Source: an uncultured Actinomyces sp. (GTDB lineage: Bacteria; Actinomycetota; Actinomycetes; Actinomycetales; Actinomycetaceae). Taken from it: 21,779 nucleotides of DNA. This document shows positions 1 through 7,343 of this stretch, one piece after another. The notes under the pieces are model-generated. The model was not told where the DNA came from, ran no database searches, and saw only the letters and a program-made list of their open reading frames with translations. The position numbers and the translations under genes were made by a program. Positions within the stretch are counted from its first letter, which is position 1. Each line of letters begins with the position of its first letter. The stretch spans positions 1 to 21,779 of the forward strand of contig CAMPYB010000019.1 in assembly GCA_946998115.1 (NCBI GenBank). The letters run 5' to 3'.

Positions 1-345
1 GGTGGTGTAGGCTTGTTCGTATTTGTGTTTTCACCGTGGATACAATTGTGTATGGTAGCAATTGTAGCTTGGGGAATTGGTTCAGCTTTAGGTTTTCCTC
101 TAGGGATGTCAGCTTCATCAGACGATCCTGCTAAAGCACCGATGAGAGTTGCTGTAACATCTACAATTGCTTATGGCGCATTCTTTATTGGTCCTGCAGT
201 TGTGGGATTTTTAGCTGAATATCTTGGGTATAGACTTGCTTTGAGTATAATTATCCTGCCAATAATTATAGCTTTAATTTACATTCCAGTATTGAAACCT
301 TTGCCGAGCAGAATGATTATAAATGACGAACGATCTGATATATAA
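1..345 (+). CDS. MFS transporter, C-terminal fragment (5' end outside window)
   Basis: The open frame runs in from the window edge (it starts with GGVG in frame) and stops with TAA, so only the last 114 residues are visible. They hold about three hydrophobic segments: roughly residues 5-30, 50-70 and 75-95. The short loop 'EYLGYR' between the last two is typical of the final helices of major facilitator transporters. The tail after the last segment is short and charged. The substrate cannot be told from this part. An in-frame TTG near position 13 has no ribosome binding site and is not a real start. Confidence is good for a polytopic transporter and moderate for MFS. Confidence 0.7.
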   Translation, partial: GGVGLFVFVFSPWIQLCMVAIVAWGIGSALGFPLGMSASSDDPAKAPMRVAVTSTIAYGAFFIGPAVVGFLAEYLGYRLALSIIILPIIIALIYIPVLKPLPSRMIINDERSDI

Positions 346-614
346 ATAAAATAGAGTTGAAAATGATATAAAATGTAGTTGGTTTACAATTATTAGCTCA
401 TTAAACTGTAAAATAAAATTTTTTGGTTGCTATATAAGTAAAACTATAAAATTTTAATGTTACGAAAAATATGAGTACAATTAGTATTATGTCTAAACTT
501 TATATCAGATATAATGATAAAAATGTTCAAAAATAAGCATAATATTAGTAGCAAAAATAGTACTGGTGTTTTGTAAATCAGTTAAATATGAGAAGCGTAA
601 AAAGAGGTAAAAGC
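346..614. other. AT-rich intergenic region before murB
   Basis: This 269-base stretch is very AT-rich. I see no convincing gene, no strong hairpin after the upstream transporter, and no clean -35/-10 pair. A TATAAT-like hexamer lies near 509-514 but has no matching -35 box at the right distance. The alternative murB start at 588 lies in this stretch. Confidence 0.4.
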
Positions 615-1796
615 GTGATAAAAAAAGTGTACACTGGAGTTTTACCGGCAGGATATTTTAAAAATAAATCTGAAAATATTGAAAATACTCCGACTTTTGC
701 GCAACTTACAACGCTTAAAATTGGTGGAGCGATAAAAAAATATGTTGAAGTAAATAATGAAGAAGATTTTATTAACGTTGTAAAACAAGCAGATTCTAAT
801 GCGCAGAAATTATTAGTGATTGGCGCAGGATCAAATATTGTGCCGAATGATGATTGCTTTGATGGTGTTGTAGTAAGAAGCGTGCAAAATGGTATTAAAA
901 TTTTACATGATAGTTTGTGCGCAGGAGTAGTGCTAGAAGTAGAACCTGGGACAGCATGGGATGATTTAGTGAGTTTTACTGTTGCGAACAAAATCGTTGG
1001 ACTTGAATCATTAAGTGGTATACCTGGTACAGTTGGTGCGTGCCCTGTGCAAAATATTGGCGCATATGGATATGAAGTTGCACAGTTTATTTCAAAAGTA
1101 ATAACCTTTGATAGGAAAACCTGTCAGCATAAAACTTTTATGGCATCAGAATTAGAATTTGAATATAGAAATTCAATATTAAAAAAATCGCGTATGGAAA
1201 TAAATCCTAACACTAATATGCTTTATGGGCCTACAGGTAGATATATTGTATTAAAAGTTGAATTTCATTTGAAATATTCCGATTTATCTATGCCTGTGAA
1301 ATACAAGGATGTAGCTGAATTTTTAGGTTGTGAAATTGGACAACGATTTGAACTAGAAAAAGTACGTGAAGCTGTACTAACAATTAGAAATAAAAAAGCT
1401 ACATGTCTTGACCCGAAAAATTTAAATACGCAAAGTGTGGGCTCATATTTCACTAATCCTATAGTTAAAGATGATATAGCAAATAAATTAGGGGAAAATA
1501 TACCAATTTTTGATTGTGTAAATTATGGAAATTTGAGTGTTCAAAGCCTGTCTGTTGAAAGCGAAAAAGTCGAAGGAGTAAAGAAAGTTTCAGCGGCAAA
1601 ACTTATAGAAAATGCTGGATTTTCGAGAGGATATGGCGATAAGAATGCGGCTTGTCTATCGGATCATCACGTTTTAGTAATTACGAATAGAGGCAATGCG
1701 AAAGCGCGTGATATAAAAAATTTGGCAACGCAAATAATCCAAAGTGTGAAAAATAAATATGGTATTGAGCTTGAGCCTGAACCTGTTTATTTATAA
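615..1796 (+). CDS. murB: UDP-N-acetylmuramate dehydrogenase (UDP-N-acetylenolpyruvoylglucosamine reductase)
   Basis: MurB is a cytosolic FAD enzyme. It reduces UDP-GlcNAc-enolpyruvate to UDP-MurNAc with NADPH, the second committed step of peptidoglycan precursor synthesis. Counting from the GTG at 615 (393 residues), visible motifs are the FAD-binding GAGSN (about 70-74), SGIPG...QNIGAYG (134-152), YRNS (184-187), GSYFTNP with the predicted catalytic Ser277, and the C-terminal LEPE with catalytic Glu389. The YR motif and GSYF spacing fit type I MurB. The GTG is chosen because AGAGG lies seven bases before it. The in-frame ATG at 588 has no ribosome binding site and would add nine residues. 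It stands alone, convergent with the deaminase gene. Confidence 0.93.
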   Translation: MIKKVYTGVLPAGYFKNKSENIENTPTFAQLTTLKIGGAIKKYVEVNNEEDFINVVKQADSNAQKLLVIGAGSNIVPNDDCFDGVVVRSVQNGIKILHDSLCAGVVLEVEPGTAWDDLVSFTVANKIVGLESLSGIPGTVGACPVQNIGAYGYEVAQFISKVITFDRKTCQHKTFMASELEFEYRNSILKKSRMEINPNTNMLYGPTGRYIVLKVEFHLKYSDLSMPVKYKDVAEFLGCEIGQRFELEKVREAVLTIRNKKATCLDPKNLNTQSVGSYFTNPIVKDDIANKLGENIPIFDCVNYGNLSVQSLSVESEKVEGVKKVSAAKLIENAGFSRGYGDKNAACLSDHHVLVITNRGNAKARDIKNLATQIIQSVKNKYGIELEPEPVYL

Positions 1797-1850
1797 TTAT
1801 TAAAATTATATCGATATTTGATTTAATTTATTGTTAATATTATAAATATT

Positions 1851-2873
1851 TCATTTATCATCTTGTAGCCAATTATTTATTTTTTCTATGTTTTTACGTT
1901 TTGTTTGTTCACTTGCTAAACTTATTTCTATTGAAGATTTCGCTATCATAGCTATTTGTTCATCAGTGAAACCATGTACGTTTCTCAATAATTCATATTG
2001 TTTTAGAAGGCGTGAATGAAAAAGTAGTGGATCGTCAGCGCCTAAGGCAATTTTAGCACCAGAATTCATAAGCTTTTTTATAGGAACTTCATCGGGAGTA
2101 GAATACACACCTAGAGATACATTAGATGAAGGGCATATTTCTAAACCAATATTATTTTCCACTATTTTTTCTAGTAATTCATTATCTTCTGCTGAGCGAA
2201 CACCATGTCCGAGTCGTGTAGGGTGCAAATAGTCAATAACGTTTCTTATATGATCAGGGCCTAGCAATTCTCCGCCATGTGGCATTGCTGCAAGCCCCAT
2301 ATTTTCTGCAATAGCGAAAGCTTTTGAAAAAGATTGTGTGTCGCCTGCTCTTTCATCGTTTGATAGTCCGAAACCGATTACTCCGCCATTTGATGTGGAT
2401 GCAAATCGTCCAGCAAGTCTAGCTAAACATCTAGCATCTAAGGGGTGTTTCATTCGCGATGCTGCTACTATGACTGCTACTTCTATTCCGTGTTTTTCAG
2501 CTGAAATTTTAGTTTGATCGCATATTATTTCTAATGCAGGTGTTATTCCTCCTACAAATGGTGCATAGGATGTAGGATCGACTTGTATTTCGAGGCGACA
2601 AGAGCCTTCTTTTTTGTCATCTTCAACGGCTTCATCGATTATGCGTCGCATTATTTTTTCTGTTTTTACTAAAGCTCTTGCACTGTCGTAAGCTCGTTGA
2701 AATCGAAACCATCCGCGTTGGTCTGCGGGAACATTTAATGCTTGACTTTCGTTGAAATGTGACGGTAAGCGTATATGTTTTTCTTTAGCTAATTCCAGTA
2801 GTGTATTTATGCGCATTGCGCCTGTAAAGTGTAAATGTAAGTGTGCCTTAGGTAGTTTAGATAGGTCTCTCAC
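1851..2873 (-). CDS. add: adenosine deaminase family protein
   Basis: Predicted zinc-dependent cytosolic deaminase converting adenosine or deoxyadenosine to inosine, for purine salvage. Its 340 residues show the family motifs in order: HLH metal ligands (His13, His15) in 'HLHLHFTG', the GFGLSNDE substrate loop (167-174), HGGE with a zinc His199 and catalytic Glu202, LGHG (221-224), and ADDP with Asp280/Asp281. 'HLHFTG' and 'HGGE' replace the more common 'HLDG' and 'HAGE', as known for an actinobacterial branch. The start is GTG with a weak GAGAG upstream. It lies 129 bases downstream of the aminotransferase gene on the same strand and has its own candidate promoter. A related substrate, such as another 6-amino nucleoside, cannot be excluded. 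Confidence 0.88.
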   Translation of the reverse strand: MRDLSKLPKAHLHLHFTGAMRINTLLELAKEKHIRLPSHFNESQALNVPADQRGWFRFQRAYDSARALVKTEKIMRRIIDEAVEDDKKEGSCRLEIQVDPTSYAPFVGGITPALEIICDQTKISAEKHGIEVAVIVAASRMKHPLDARCLARLAGRFASTSNGGVIGFGLSNDERAGDTQSFSKAFAIAENMGLAAMPHGGELLGPDHIRNVIDYLHPTRLGHGVRSAEDNELLEKIVENNIGLEICPSSNVSLGVYSTPDEVPIKKLMNSGAKIALGADDPLLFHSRLLKQYELLRNVHGFTDEQIAMIAKSSIEISLASEQTKRKNIEKINNWLQDDK

Positions 2874-2937
2874 TTTTATCTCTCGAACATTAGTTTACGT
2901 AATTTTAAAACCGATATTTTTCATATTTGATGTGAAG

Positions 2938-2966
2938 ATTATAAAGTATTTTAATGTTAATTGGAA
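2938..2966 (-). promoter_or_regulatory. candidate promoter for the adenosine deaminase gene
   Basis: On the minus strand a perfect TATAAT (2943-2938) lies 17 bases after TTCCAA (2966-2961), which matches the -35 consensus at only three of six bases. The inferred leader is about 55-60 bases. This suggests the deaminase can be transcribed separately from the aminotransferase gene. Confidence 0.35.
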
Positions 2967-3002
2967 CAATAACAGCACTGTTTTACGTGTGTATGTATTT
3001 AG

Positions 3003-4202
3003 TTATTTTATTTCTTTGAAAAGTTGTTGTATTCGGCGCATGCCTTCTATGAGATCTTTGTCGTTTAACGCATAAGATAATCTTATGTAGCCTGTTGTTC
3101 CAAATGCTTCTCCTGGCACTACGGCTACTAGAGCGTGTTGTAGTATTAGTGAAGCAAGATGTTTTGATGATGTTATTTTTTCTCCACGTAAAGTTTTGCC
3201 TATAAAATTTTCTATATTTGGAAAACAGTAAAAAGCTCCTTTTGGCGGTGAAAGTTTTATCCCGTCTATTTCATTTAACATTGTGATCATTATTTTGCGT
3301 CTTTTATCGAAAGTTTTTCGCATTTTTTCTACTGTGTCCAGTGAGGAATTTAGAGCTTCTAGGCTTGCCATTTGAGCTATGTTACAAACGTTAGAAGTTA
3401 GGTGCGATTGGAAATTTGTAGCGAGTTTTACTACTTCTTCTGGTGCTGTTAACCAACCTACACGCCAGCCAGTCATAGCGTAAGTTTTTGCAACCCCATT
3501 TACTACTATTGTTTGATTTTCTAGTTCAGGTACTATTTTCAGTATGTGTAGTTTTTCGCTGTCTTCATAAACTAAGTGCTCGTATATTTCATCTGTAATT
3601 ATCCATATTTGGTTTTTTAAGCACCATTTGCCTATTTTTTCTAGTTCTTCTTTTGTATATACTGCACCTGTAGGATTGGAAGGTGAGCATAAAAGTAATG
3701 CTTTTGTTTTATTAGTTAGAACTGTTTGTAAGTCTTTAATAGTTATTTTGAAATTTGTTTCAAAAGTTGTTTGTATTTTTATTGTTTTTGCGCCACAAAG
3801 TGTTGCTACTTGTGGGTATGTTGTCCAGTATGGTGCTGGTATTATTATTTCATCATTTTCGTTTAATATTGATGCGAATGCTTGAAATACTGCTTGTTTT
3901 CCGCCATTTGTGACTAGTATGTTGTTAGGGTTGACATCATATCCGCTGTCTCTTTTTGTTTTTTCAGCAATGGCTTTTTTAAGTGCTGGTAGTCCGCTAG
4001 TTGGGGAATATTTATGGTTTGATGGATCTTTTGCTGCTTGTATTGCTGCATTTACTATGTAAGTTGGAGTGGGAAAGTCTGGTTCTCCTGCTCCGAAACT
4101 GATTACATTTTTCCCCTCTGCTTTTAATTGTTTTGCTTTTGTATTGATAACTAATGTTGCGCTAGGTTGTATTGCTTGTAGTTTTTTAGATAGTTCTTTC
4201 AT
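3003..4202 (-). CDS. aspC: pyridoxal-phosphate aminotransferase, class I (aspartate aminotransferase type)
   Basis: Predicted aspartate:2-oxoglutarate aminotransferase (type Ib), a cytosolic PLP enzyme linking oxaloacetate and glutamate metabolism. The 399 residues match the family length. Visible features are FGAGEPDFPTP near residue 36, the TNGGKQA phosphate-binding turn (98-104), SPSNPTGA with Asn176, TDEIYEH with Asp204 and Tyr207, the PLP Schiff-base lysine Lys239 in GVAKTYAMTGWR, and IRLSYA with substrate-carboxylate Arg374. The ATG start has only a weak purine-rich sequence before it, but the conserved N-terminus begins right after it. Divergent from tRNA-Trp/secE. Exact amino-acid preference within this class (aspartate, prephenate or aromatic) is inferred, not proven. 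Confidence 0.9.
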   Translation of the reverse strand: MKELSKKLQAIQPSATLVINTKAKQLKAEGKNVISFGAGEPDFPTPTYIVNAAIQAAKDPSNHKYSPTSGLPALKKAIAEKTKRDSGYDVNPNNILVTNGGKQAVFQAFASILNENDEIIIPAPYWTTYPQVATLCGAKTIKIQTTFETNFKITIKDLQTVLTNKTKALLLCSPSNPTGAVYTKEELEKIGKWCLKNQIWIITDEIYEHLVYEDSEKLHILKIVPELENQTIVVNGVAKTYAMTGWRVGWLTAPEEVVKLATNFQSHLTSNVCNIAQMASLEALNSSLDTVEKMRKTFDKRRKIMITMLNEIDGIKLSPPKGAFYCFPNIENFIGKTLRGEKITSSKHLASLILQHALVAVVPGEAFGTTGYIRLSYALNDKDLIEGMRRIQQLFKEIK

Positions 4203-4242
4203 CAGCGTACGCTTTCGTGATATGTGTCCACCTGAAAATATG

Positions 4243-4271
4243 ATACTATATTTTATTAAAATTTTTGTAAA
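4243..4271 (-). promoter_or_regulatory. candidate promoter for the aminotransferase gene
   Basis: Minus strand: TTTACA (4271-4266), five of six to the -35 consensus, then 17 bases, then TAGTAT (4248-4243), four of six to the -10 consensus. Transcription would begin about 35 bases before the start codon. Confidence 0.35.
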
Positions 4272-4349
4272 ATTTATTTTAAATTTTTTATTTTAGTTTT
4301 GTCTGTTTTTCTTTCAGGAAAATTTTTTAAAATATATATTAATAAATGT

Positions 4350-4378
4350 TTGTTAAATAAGTGTTATTTTGTTAGAAT
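4350..4378 (+). promoter_or_regulatory. promoter for tRNA-Trp, secE and nusG
   Basis: TTGTTA (4350-4355) and TAGAAT (4373-4378) are separated by exactly 17 bases. Initiation near 4385 would give a transcript starting about 19 bases before the tRNA. No other good promoter lies between the tRNA and secE, so the tRNA and secE-nusG probably share it. Confidence 0.6.
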
Positions 4379-4403
4379 GTATGAGTTGTTAAAATATACA
4401 TAA

Positions 4404-4476
4404 AGGGCAGTGGCGCAATTGGTAGCGCACCGGTCTCCAAAACCGGCGGTTGTGAGTTCGAGTCTCTCCTGCCCTG
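4404..4476 (+). tRNA. trpT: tRNA-Trp (anticodon CCA)
   Basis: The sequence folds as a cloverleaf: acceptor AGGGCAG/CTGCCCT, D arm GCGC...GCGC, anticodon stem CCGGT/ACCGG with loop CTCCAAA (anticodon CCA), and a T loop TTCGAGT. The discriminator base is G and the 3' CCA is not encoded. The T stem (4452-4456 with 4464-4468) contains a T-T mismatch at its second pair. It sits just before secE, an arrangement common in bacteria. Confidence 0.95.
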
Positions 4477-4518
4477 CTAGTTGTATCTAAAATATTTAAT
4501 CCTAGGGTAAGGAAAGAC

Positions 4519-4758
4519 GTGAAACATACTAGCAATAAGTCGACTAAACAAGTTCAAGAAAAACCTGCTGGTTTTTTCGCTAAAATTTTCTTGTTCGTAA
4601 AGCAAGTAATTGCCGAGTTGAAAAAAGTAGTATATCCAACTAAAAGCGAGCTATGGGGATATTTCTGGGTAGTTATCGTATTTGTTGTAGCTCTTATGGC
4701 TTTTGTTGGAGTTTTTGATGGTGTGTTGAGTTTTGCTGTGCGCGTGATTTTTGGATGA
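4519..4758 (+). CDS. secE: preprotein translocase subunit SecE
   Basis: Small essential subunit that clamps SecY in the SecYEG protein-conducting channel of the cytoplasmic membrane. The 79-residue protein has the short actinobacterial form: a polar N-terminus, an amphipathic helix with FVKQVIAELKKVVYPTKSEL (about 26-45), and one transmembrane segment of about 20 residues after it. The start is GTG, preceded by AAGGAAAG five bases upstream. The gene lies 42 bases after tRNA-Trp and 19 bases before the nusG start, the classic secE-nusG pair. Confidence 0.95.
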   Translation: MKHTSNKSTKQVQEKPAGFFAKIFLFVKQVIAELKKVVYPTKSELWGYFWVVIVFVVALMAFVGVFDGVLSFAVRVIFG

Positions 4759-4777
4759 TTTGCTAGGAGTGATTTTT

Positions 4778-5683
4778 GTGTTTAGCGAGGATAATTTGAG
4801 TGAATTAGAAGGTGGAGTTTTGCAAGAACAAACTGTAGAAAATGATCTTTCACAAGATGTGTCAGATTCTGATGTACAACAAACATCTGGTAGTAGTTTA
4901 GACTCTTGTGAGAATGAAGCAAACGCTACTGAAAGTTTGAAAACTGAAGATATTGCAGATGAAAATCTTGAAACTGAAGTTTCTGAAGAAAAAATTATAA
5001 TTCAGGATGAAAATGCTCCTCGAACTCATACTGGTAAAATTATAACTGACGATGAATTTGATGCTAAAGCTGAAGCTGAAAAATTAATAAGACAACGTTT
5101 GCGTACTCAGCCCGGAAAGTGGTATGTAGTTCACTCTTATGCTGCATATGAGCGCAAAGTAAAAGCTAATTTGGAACAGCGTATTCATAATTTCGAGATG
5201 GAAGATTATATTTTTGAAGTTGAAGTTCCTATGGAAGAAGTTGTGGAGCTTAAGAGCACTGAAAGAAAAGTTAGCAGACGCGTGCGTATTCCTGGATATG
5301 TTTTGGTTCGCATGGATATGACTAATGATTCATGGCGTATCGTAAAGGATACTCCTGCTGTTACAGGTTTTGTTGGAGATCCGCGAAATCCTGTACCTTT
5401 GACTAATGACGAAGTTGTTTCTATGCTTACACCTAGCGTTGAAAGTGAAATTTTGTCACAGATTGAAAATGCAGGTAGCAAGAGGAAAGCTACTGCTCCT
5501 GTTATTGAAGTTGAATTTGAAGTTGGAGAGTCTGTCATGGTTACTGACGGCCCGTTTGAGACTTTGGAAGCAACAATTTCTGAAGTCTTGGTTGAAGCTC
5601 GAAAACTTAAAGTTTTGGTTTCAATTTTCGGTCGTGAGACACCAGTTGAGTTAAGCTTTTCTCAAGTTCGTAAAAATAAATAG
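4778..5683 (+). CDS. nusG: transcription termination/antitermination factor NusG
   Basis: NusG binds RNA polymerase and couples it to Rho and to ribosomal protein S10/NusE. From the GTG at 4778 the protein has 301 residues. Residues 1 to about 112 form an acidic, low-complexity extension rich in Glu, Asp and Ser. The NGN domain follows (about 114-215, starting KWYVVHSYAAYERK and containing RRVRIPGYVLVRM), then a linker and a C-terminal KOW domain (about 250-301, VGESVMVTDGPFE). GTG 4778 is chosen because AGGAG lies eight bases before it. A TTG at 4751 inside the end of secE would be an overlapping, poorly supported start. Long acidic extensions are known in actinobacterial NusG proteins. Confidence 0.94.
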   Translation: MFSEDNLSELEGGVLQEQTVENDLSQDVSDSDVQQTSGSSLDSCENEANATESLKTEDIADENLETEVSEEKIIIQDENAPRTHTGKIITDDEFDAKAEAEKLIRQRLRTQPGKWYVVHSYAAYERKVKANLEQRIHNFEMEDYIFEVEVPMEEVVELKSTERKVSRRVRIPGYVLVRMDMTNDSWRIVKDTPAVTGFVGDPRNPVPLTNDEVVSMLTPSVESEILSQIENAGSKRKATAPVIEVEFEVGESVMVTDGPFETLEATISEVLVEARKLKVLVSIFGRETPVELSFSQVRKNK

Positions 5684-5720
5684 TTAAAGTAATAAAATTA
5701 TTTTTATTGTTGTAATAGAC

Positions 5721-5748
5721 TTTTCAAAGCTTATAGCTTTGTTATATT
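5721..5748 (+). promoter_or_regulatory. candidate promoter before rplK
   Basis: TTTTCA (5721-5726), then 16 bases, then TATATT (5743-5748). The spacer contains a perfect six-base inverted repeat, CAAAGC (5725-5730) and GCTTTG (5736-5741), and a second dyad, TGTGC/GCACA, lies at 5758-5770. These could be a promoter with flanking dyads, or a weak nusG terminator followed by the rplK leader. No strong T-run follows the hairpin. Confidence 0.35.
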
Positions 5749-5816
5749 ATGTATATTTGTGCAGTGCACATTCGTGTCAAAGTGATGCGAATATTTTTTG
5801 AAGGTAAGGACCCAAA

Positions 5817-6245
5817 ATGGCACCTAAGAAAAAGGTAACCGGGTTAATCAAGTTACAGATTCAAGCTGGTGGCGCTAATCCGGCTCCTCCGGTTGGTCCA
5901 GCACTTGGTCAGCACGGTGTTAATATCATGGAGTTCTGCAAGGCATATAACGCAGCTACTGAGGCTCAGCGTGGTAGCGTTATTCCTGTAGAAATCACTG
6001 TTTACGAAGATCGTTCTTTTACATTCGTAACTAAAACTCCGCCAGCTGCTGAAATGATTAAGAAAGCTGCTGGTGTTGAAAAAGGTTCAGGTACTCCGCA
6101 TACTGTTAAAGTTGGTAAAATAACTGAAGCACAGGCGCGTGAAATTGCTGAATTTAAGATGGCGGATCTCAACGCTAATGACGTTGATGCCGCAATGAAA
6201 ATTATTGCTGGAACAGCTCGTTCCATGGGTATTACAGTAGAATAA
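5817..6245 (+). CDS. rplK: 50S ribosomal protein L11
   Basis: L11 binds the GTPase-associated centre of 23S rRNA and takes part in factor-dependent GTP hydrolysis and the stringent response. The 142-residue length is typical. The N-terminal domain shows the proline-rich hinge with GGANPAPPVGPALGQHGVNI (about 18-37), followed by the RNA-binding C-terminal domain (about 75-142) with AGVEKGSGTPH and a C-terminus of GTARSMGITVE. The ATG is preceded by AAGGTAAGGA. It is the first gene of the rplK-rplA pair, 133 bases after nusG. Confidence 0.97.
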   Translation: MAPKKKVTGLIKLQIQAGGANPAPPVGPALGQHGVNIMEFCKAYNAATEAQRGSVIPVEITVYEDRSFTFVTKTPPAAEMIKKAAGVEKGSGTPHTVKVGKITEAQAREIAEFKMADLNANDVDAAMKIIAGTARSMGITVE

Positions 6246-6277
6246 TACAAAGTAATATCAGAAGTTTTAATCGTTAT

Positions 6278-6327
6278 GCACGCTTTTTAAGTGTGCAGTG
6301 GTAGGATCGGGCGCGATCTGGACCACT
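6278..6327 (+). promoter_or_regulatory. candidate L1-binding RNA element between rplK and rplA
   Basis: Two stem-loops abut here. The first pairs 6278-6283 with 6291-6296. The second pairs AGTGGT (6297-6302) with ACCACT (6322-6327), has an asymmetric internal loop of AG against TGG, and carries an upper stem of GATCG (6305-6309) with CGATC (6314-6318) closed by GGCG. It lies just upstream of the rplA ribosome binding site (AAGGAG, 6333-6338). Ribosomal protein L1 is known to repress its own operon through an mRNA stem with an asymmetric internal loop that mimics its 23S site. That this stem is such a site is inference from fold and position. Confidence 0.5.
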
Positions 6328-6347
6328 ACTGCTAAGGAGAAAAGCAG

Positions 6348-7064
6348 ATGTCAAAGCGCAGTAAGAAATATCGTTTAGCTGCAGAAAAAATTCACTCAGG
6401 TGAATTGTATTTTCCGCTACAAGCTATGCGTTTAGCTAAAGAAACATCAGTGACTAAATTTGATGCAACTGTTGAAGTTGTATTCCGTTTAGGTGTTGAC
6501 CCGCGTAAAGCAGATCAGATGGTTCGTGGAACTGTCAATTTGCCTCACGGCACTGGTAAGACCGCCAGGGTCCTGGTCTTTGCAGTTGGAGAGCGCGCTC
6601 AGCAGGCTCTTGACGCAGGTGCCGATGAAGTTGGTGGCGATGAATTGATTCAGAAGGTAGCTGCTGGCTACACTGATTTCGATGTCGCTGTTGCAACACC
6701 TGATTTAATGGGTAAAGTTGGTCGCTTGGGTCGTGTTTTAGGTCCTCGTGGTTTGATGCCAAACCCAAAGACTGGAACTGTTACAATGGATGTTGCTAAA
6801 GCTGTTAAGGAAATTAAGGGTGGTCGTATCGAATTCCGTATCGATAAGCACTCTAATTTGCATTTTATCATTGGTAAAAGTTCTTTCACTGCAGAGCAAC
6901 TTGTTGAAAACTATGCTGCAGTTCAGGAAGAGGTTTTGCGTTTGAAGCCTGCTACATCAAAGGGTCGTTATATTATGAAGGGTACTGTGGCAACTACTAT
7001 GGGACCTGGTATTCCTTTGGATACAACAAAGACTCGTAGGTTACTTACTGAAGAACCTGCTTAA
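6348..7064 (+). CDS. rplA: 50S ribosomal protein L1
   Basis: L1 forms the mobile stalk near the ribosomal E site and is usually the repressor of its own operon. The 238-residue length is typical. Recognisable parts are the N-terminal basic start SKRSKKYR, VEVVFRLGVDPRKADQMVRG (about 42-61), the L1 signature in domain 2 around KVGRLGRVLGPRGLMPNPKT (about 122-141), and the C-terminal return to domain 1 ending TTMGPGIPLDT. The ATG has AAGGAG nine bases before it. Leu codons are mainly TTG and TTA (16 of 20), unlike the rplJ-rplL pair downstream. A clear hairpin terminator follows. Confidence 0.97.
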   Translation: MSKRSKKYRLAAEKIHSGELYFPLQAMRLAKETSVTKFDATVEVVFRLGVDPRKADQMVRGTVNLPHGTGKTARVLVFAVGERAQQALDAGADEVGGDELIQKVAAGYTDFDVAVATPDLMGKVGRLGRVLGPRGLMPNPKTGTVTMDVAKAVKEIKGGRIEFRIDKHSNLHFIIGKSSFTAEQLVENYAAVQEEVLRLKPATSKGRYIMKGTVATTMGPGIPLDTTKTRRLLTEEPA

Positions 7065-7077
7065 GGTTTTTATTTTT

Positions 7078-7112
7078 ACCGGTACGCATGTCTGCGTGCC
7101 GGTATTATTTTA
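7078..7112 (+). terminator. terminator after rplA
   Basis: ACCGGTACGC (7078-7087) pairs with GCGTGCCGGT (7094-7103) over ten positions with one G-T wobble and a six-base loop, followed by ATTATTTT. It separates the rplK-rplA unit from rplJ-rplL. Confidence 0.8.
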
Positions 7113-7159
7113 GTTACAAAAATATTTCTTAATAAAATTTGTTTATTTTGTAAATTTTA

Positions 7160-7187
7160 TTGAAGAAACTATTATTTAGTGTAAACT
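7160..7187 (+). promoter_or_regulatory. promoter of rplJ-rplL
   Basis: TTGAAG (7160-7165), 16 bases, then TAAACT (7182-7187). Initiation near 7194 would give a leader of about 150 bases that contains the structured element described next. Confidence 0.5.
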
Positions 7188-7196
7188 GATTAATAG

Positions 7197-7313
7197 TGTG
7201 TGTTACTTGCCGGTAATACACTGCCAGAGACCGTTGGTTTTAATAAGTGATTTTCACGCCAGCGCAGGTAGAATAGGTTGCCCTATGCTGTCTGCGTAGG
7301 GTTTTATGTTTTT
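7197..7313 (+). promoter_or_regulatory. L10-type leader with alternative antiterminator and terminator hairpins
   Basis: The upstream part has a bulged helix (GTGTTAC against GTAATACAC, about 7199-7220) and a CCAGAGACCGTTGG segment, as in known L10 leaders. Downstream, CGCAGGTAG (7263-7271) pairs with CTGTCTGCG (7288-7296), and inside it ATAGG (7273-7277) pairs with CCTAT (7282-7286), making a long antiterminator. The alternative pairs CCCTATGC (7281-7288) with GCGTAGGG (7294-7301), then TTTTATGTTTTT: an intrinsic terminator. The two folds share bases and exclude each other. In known L10 leaders the ribosomal protein L10-L12 complex binds upstream to control expression; which fold it favours here is inference. 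Confidence 0.75.
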
Positions 7314-7343
7314 AAGACTAACGGCATAATCGGAAGGAGGGCC

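Noticed and set aside
578..991. 137-residue frame opposite murB
   Set aside because: Shadow of murB on the other strand; low-complexity Ser/Thr-rich product with no motif.
7278..7343. N-terminal 22-residue extension of L10
   Set aside because: It would translate the attenuator hairpin, has no ribosome binding site, and the conserved L10 N-terminus begins at the ATG at 7344 after GGAAGGAGG.
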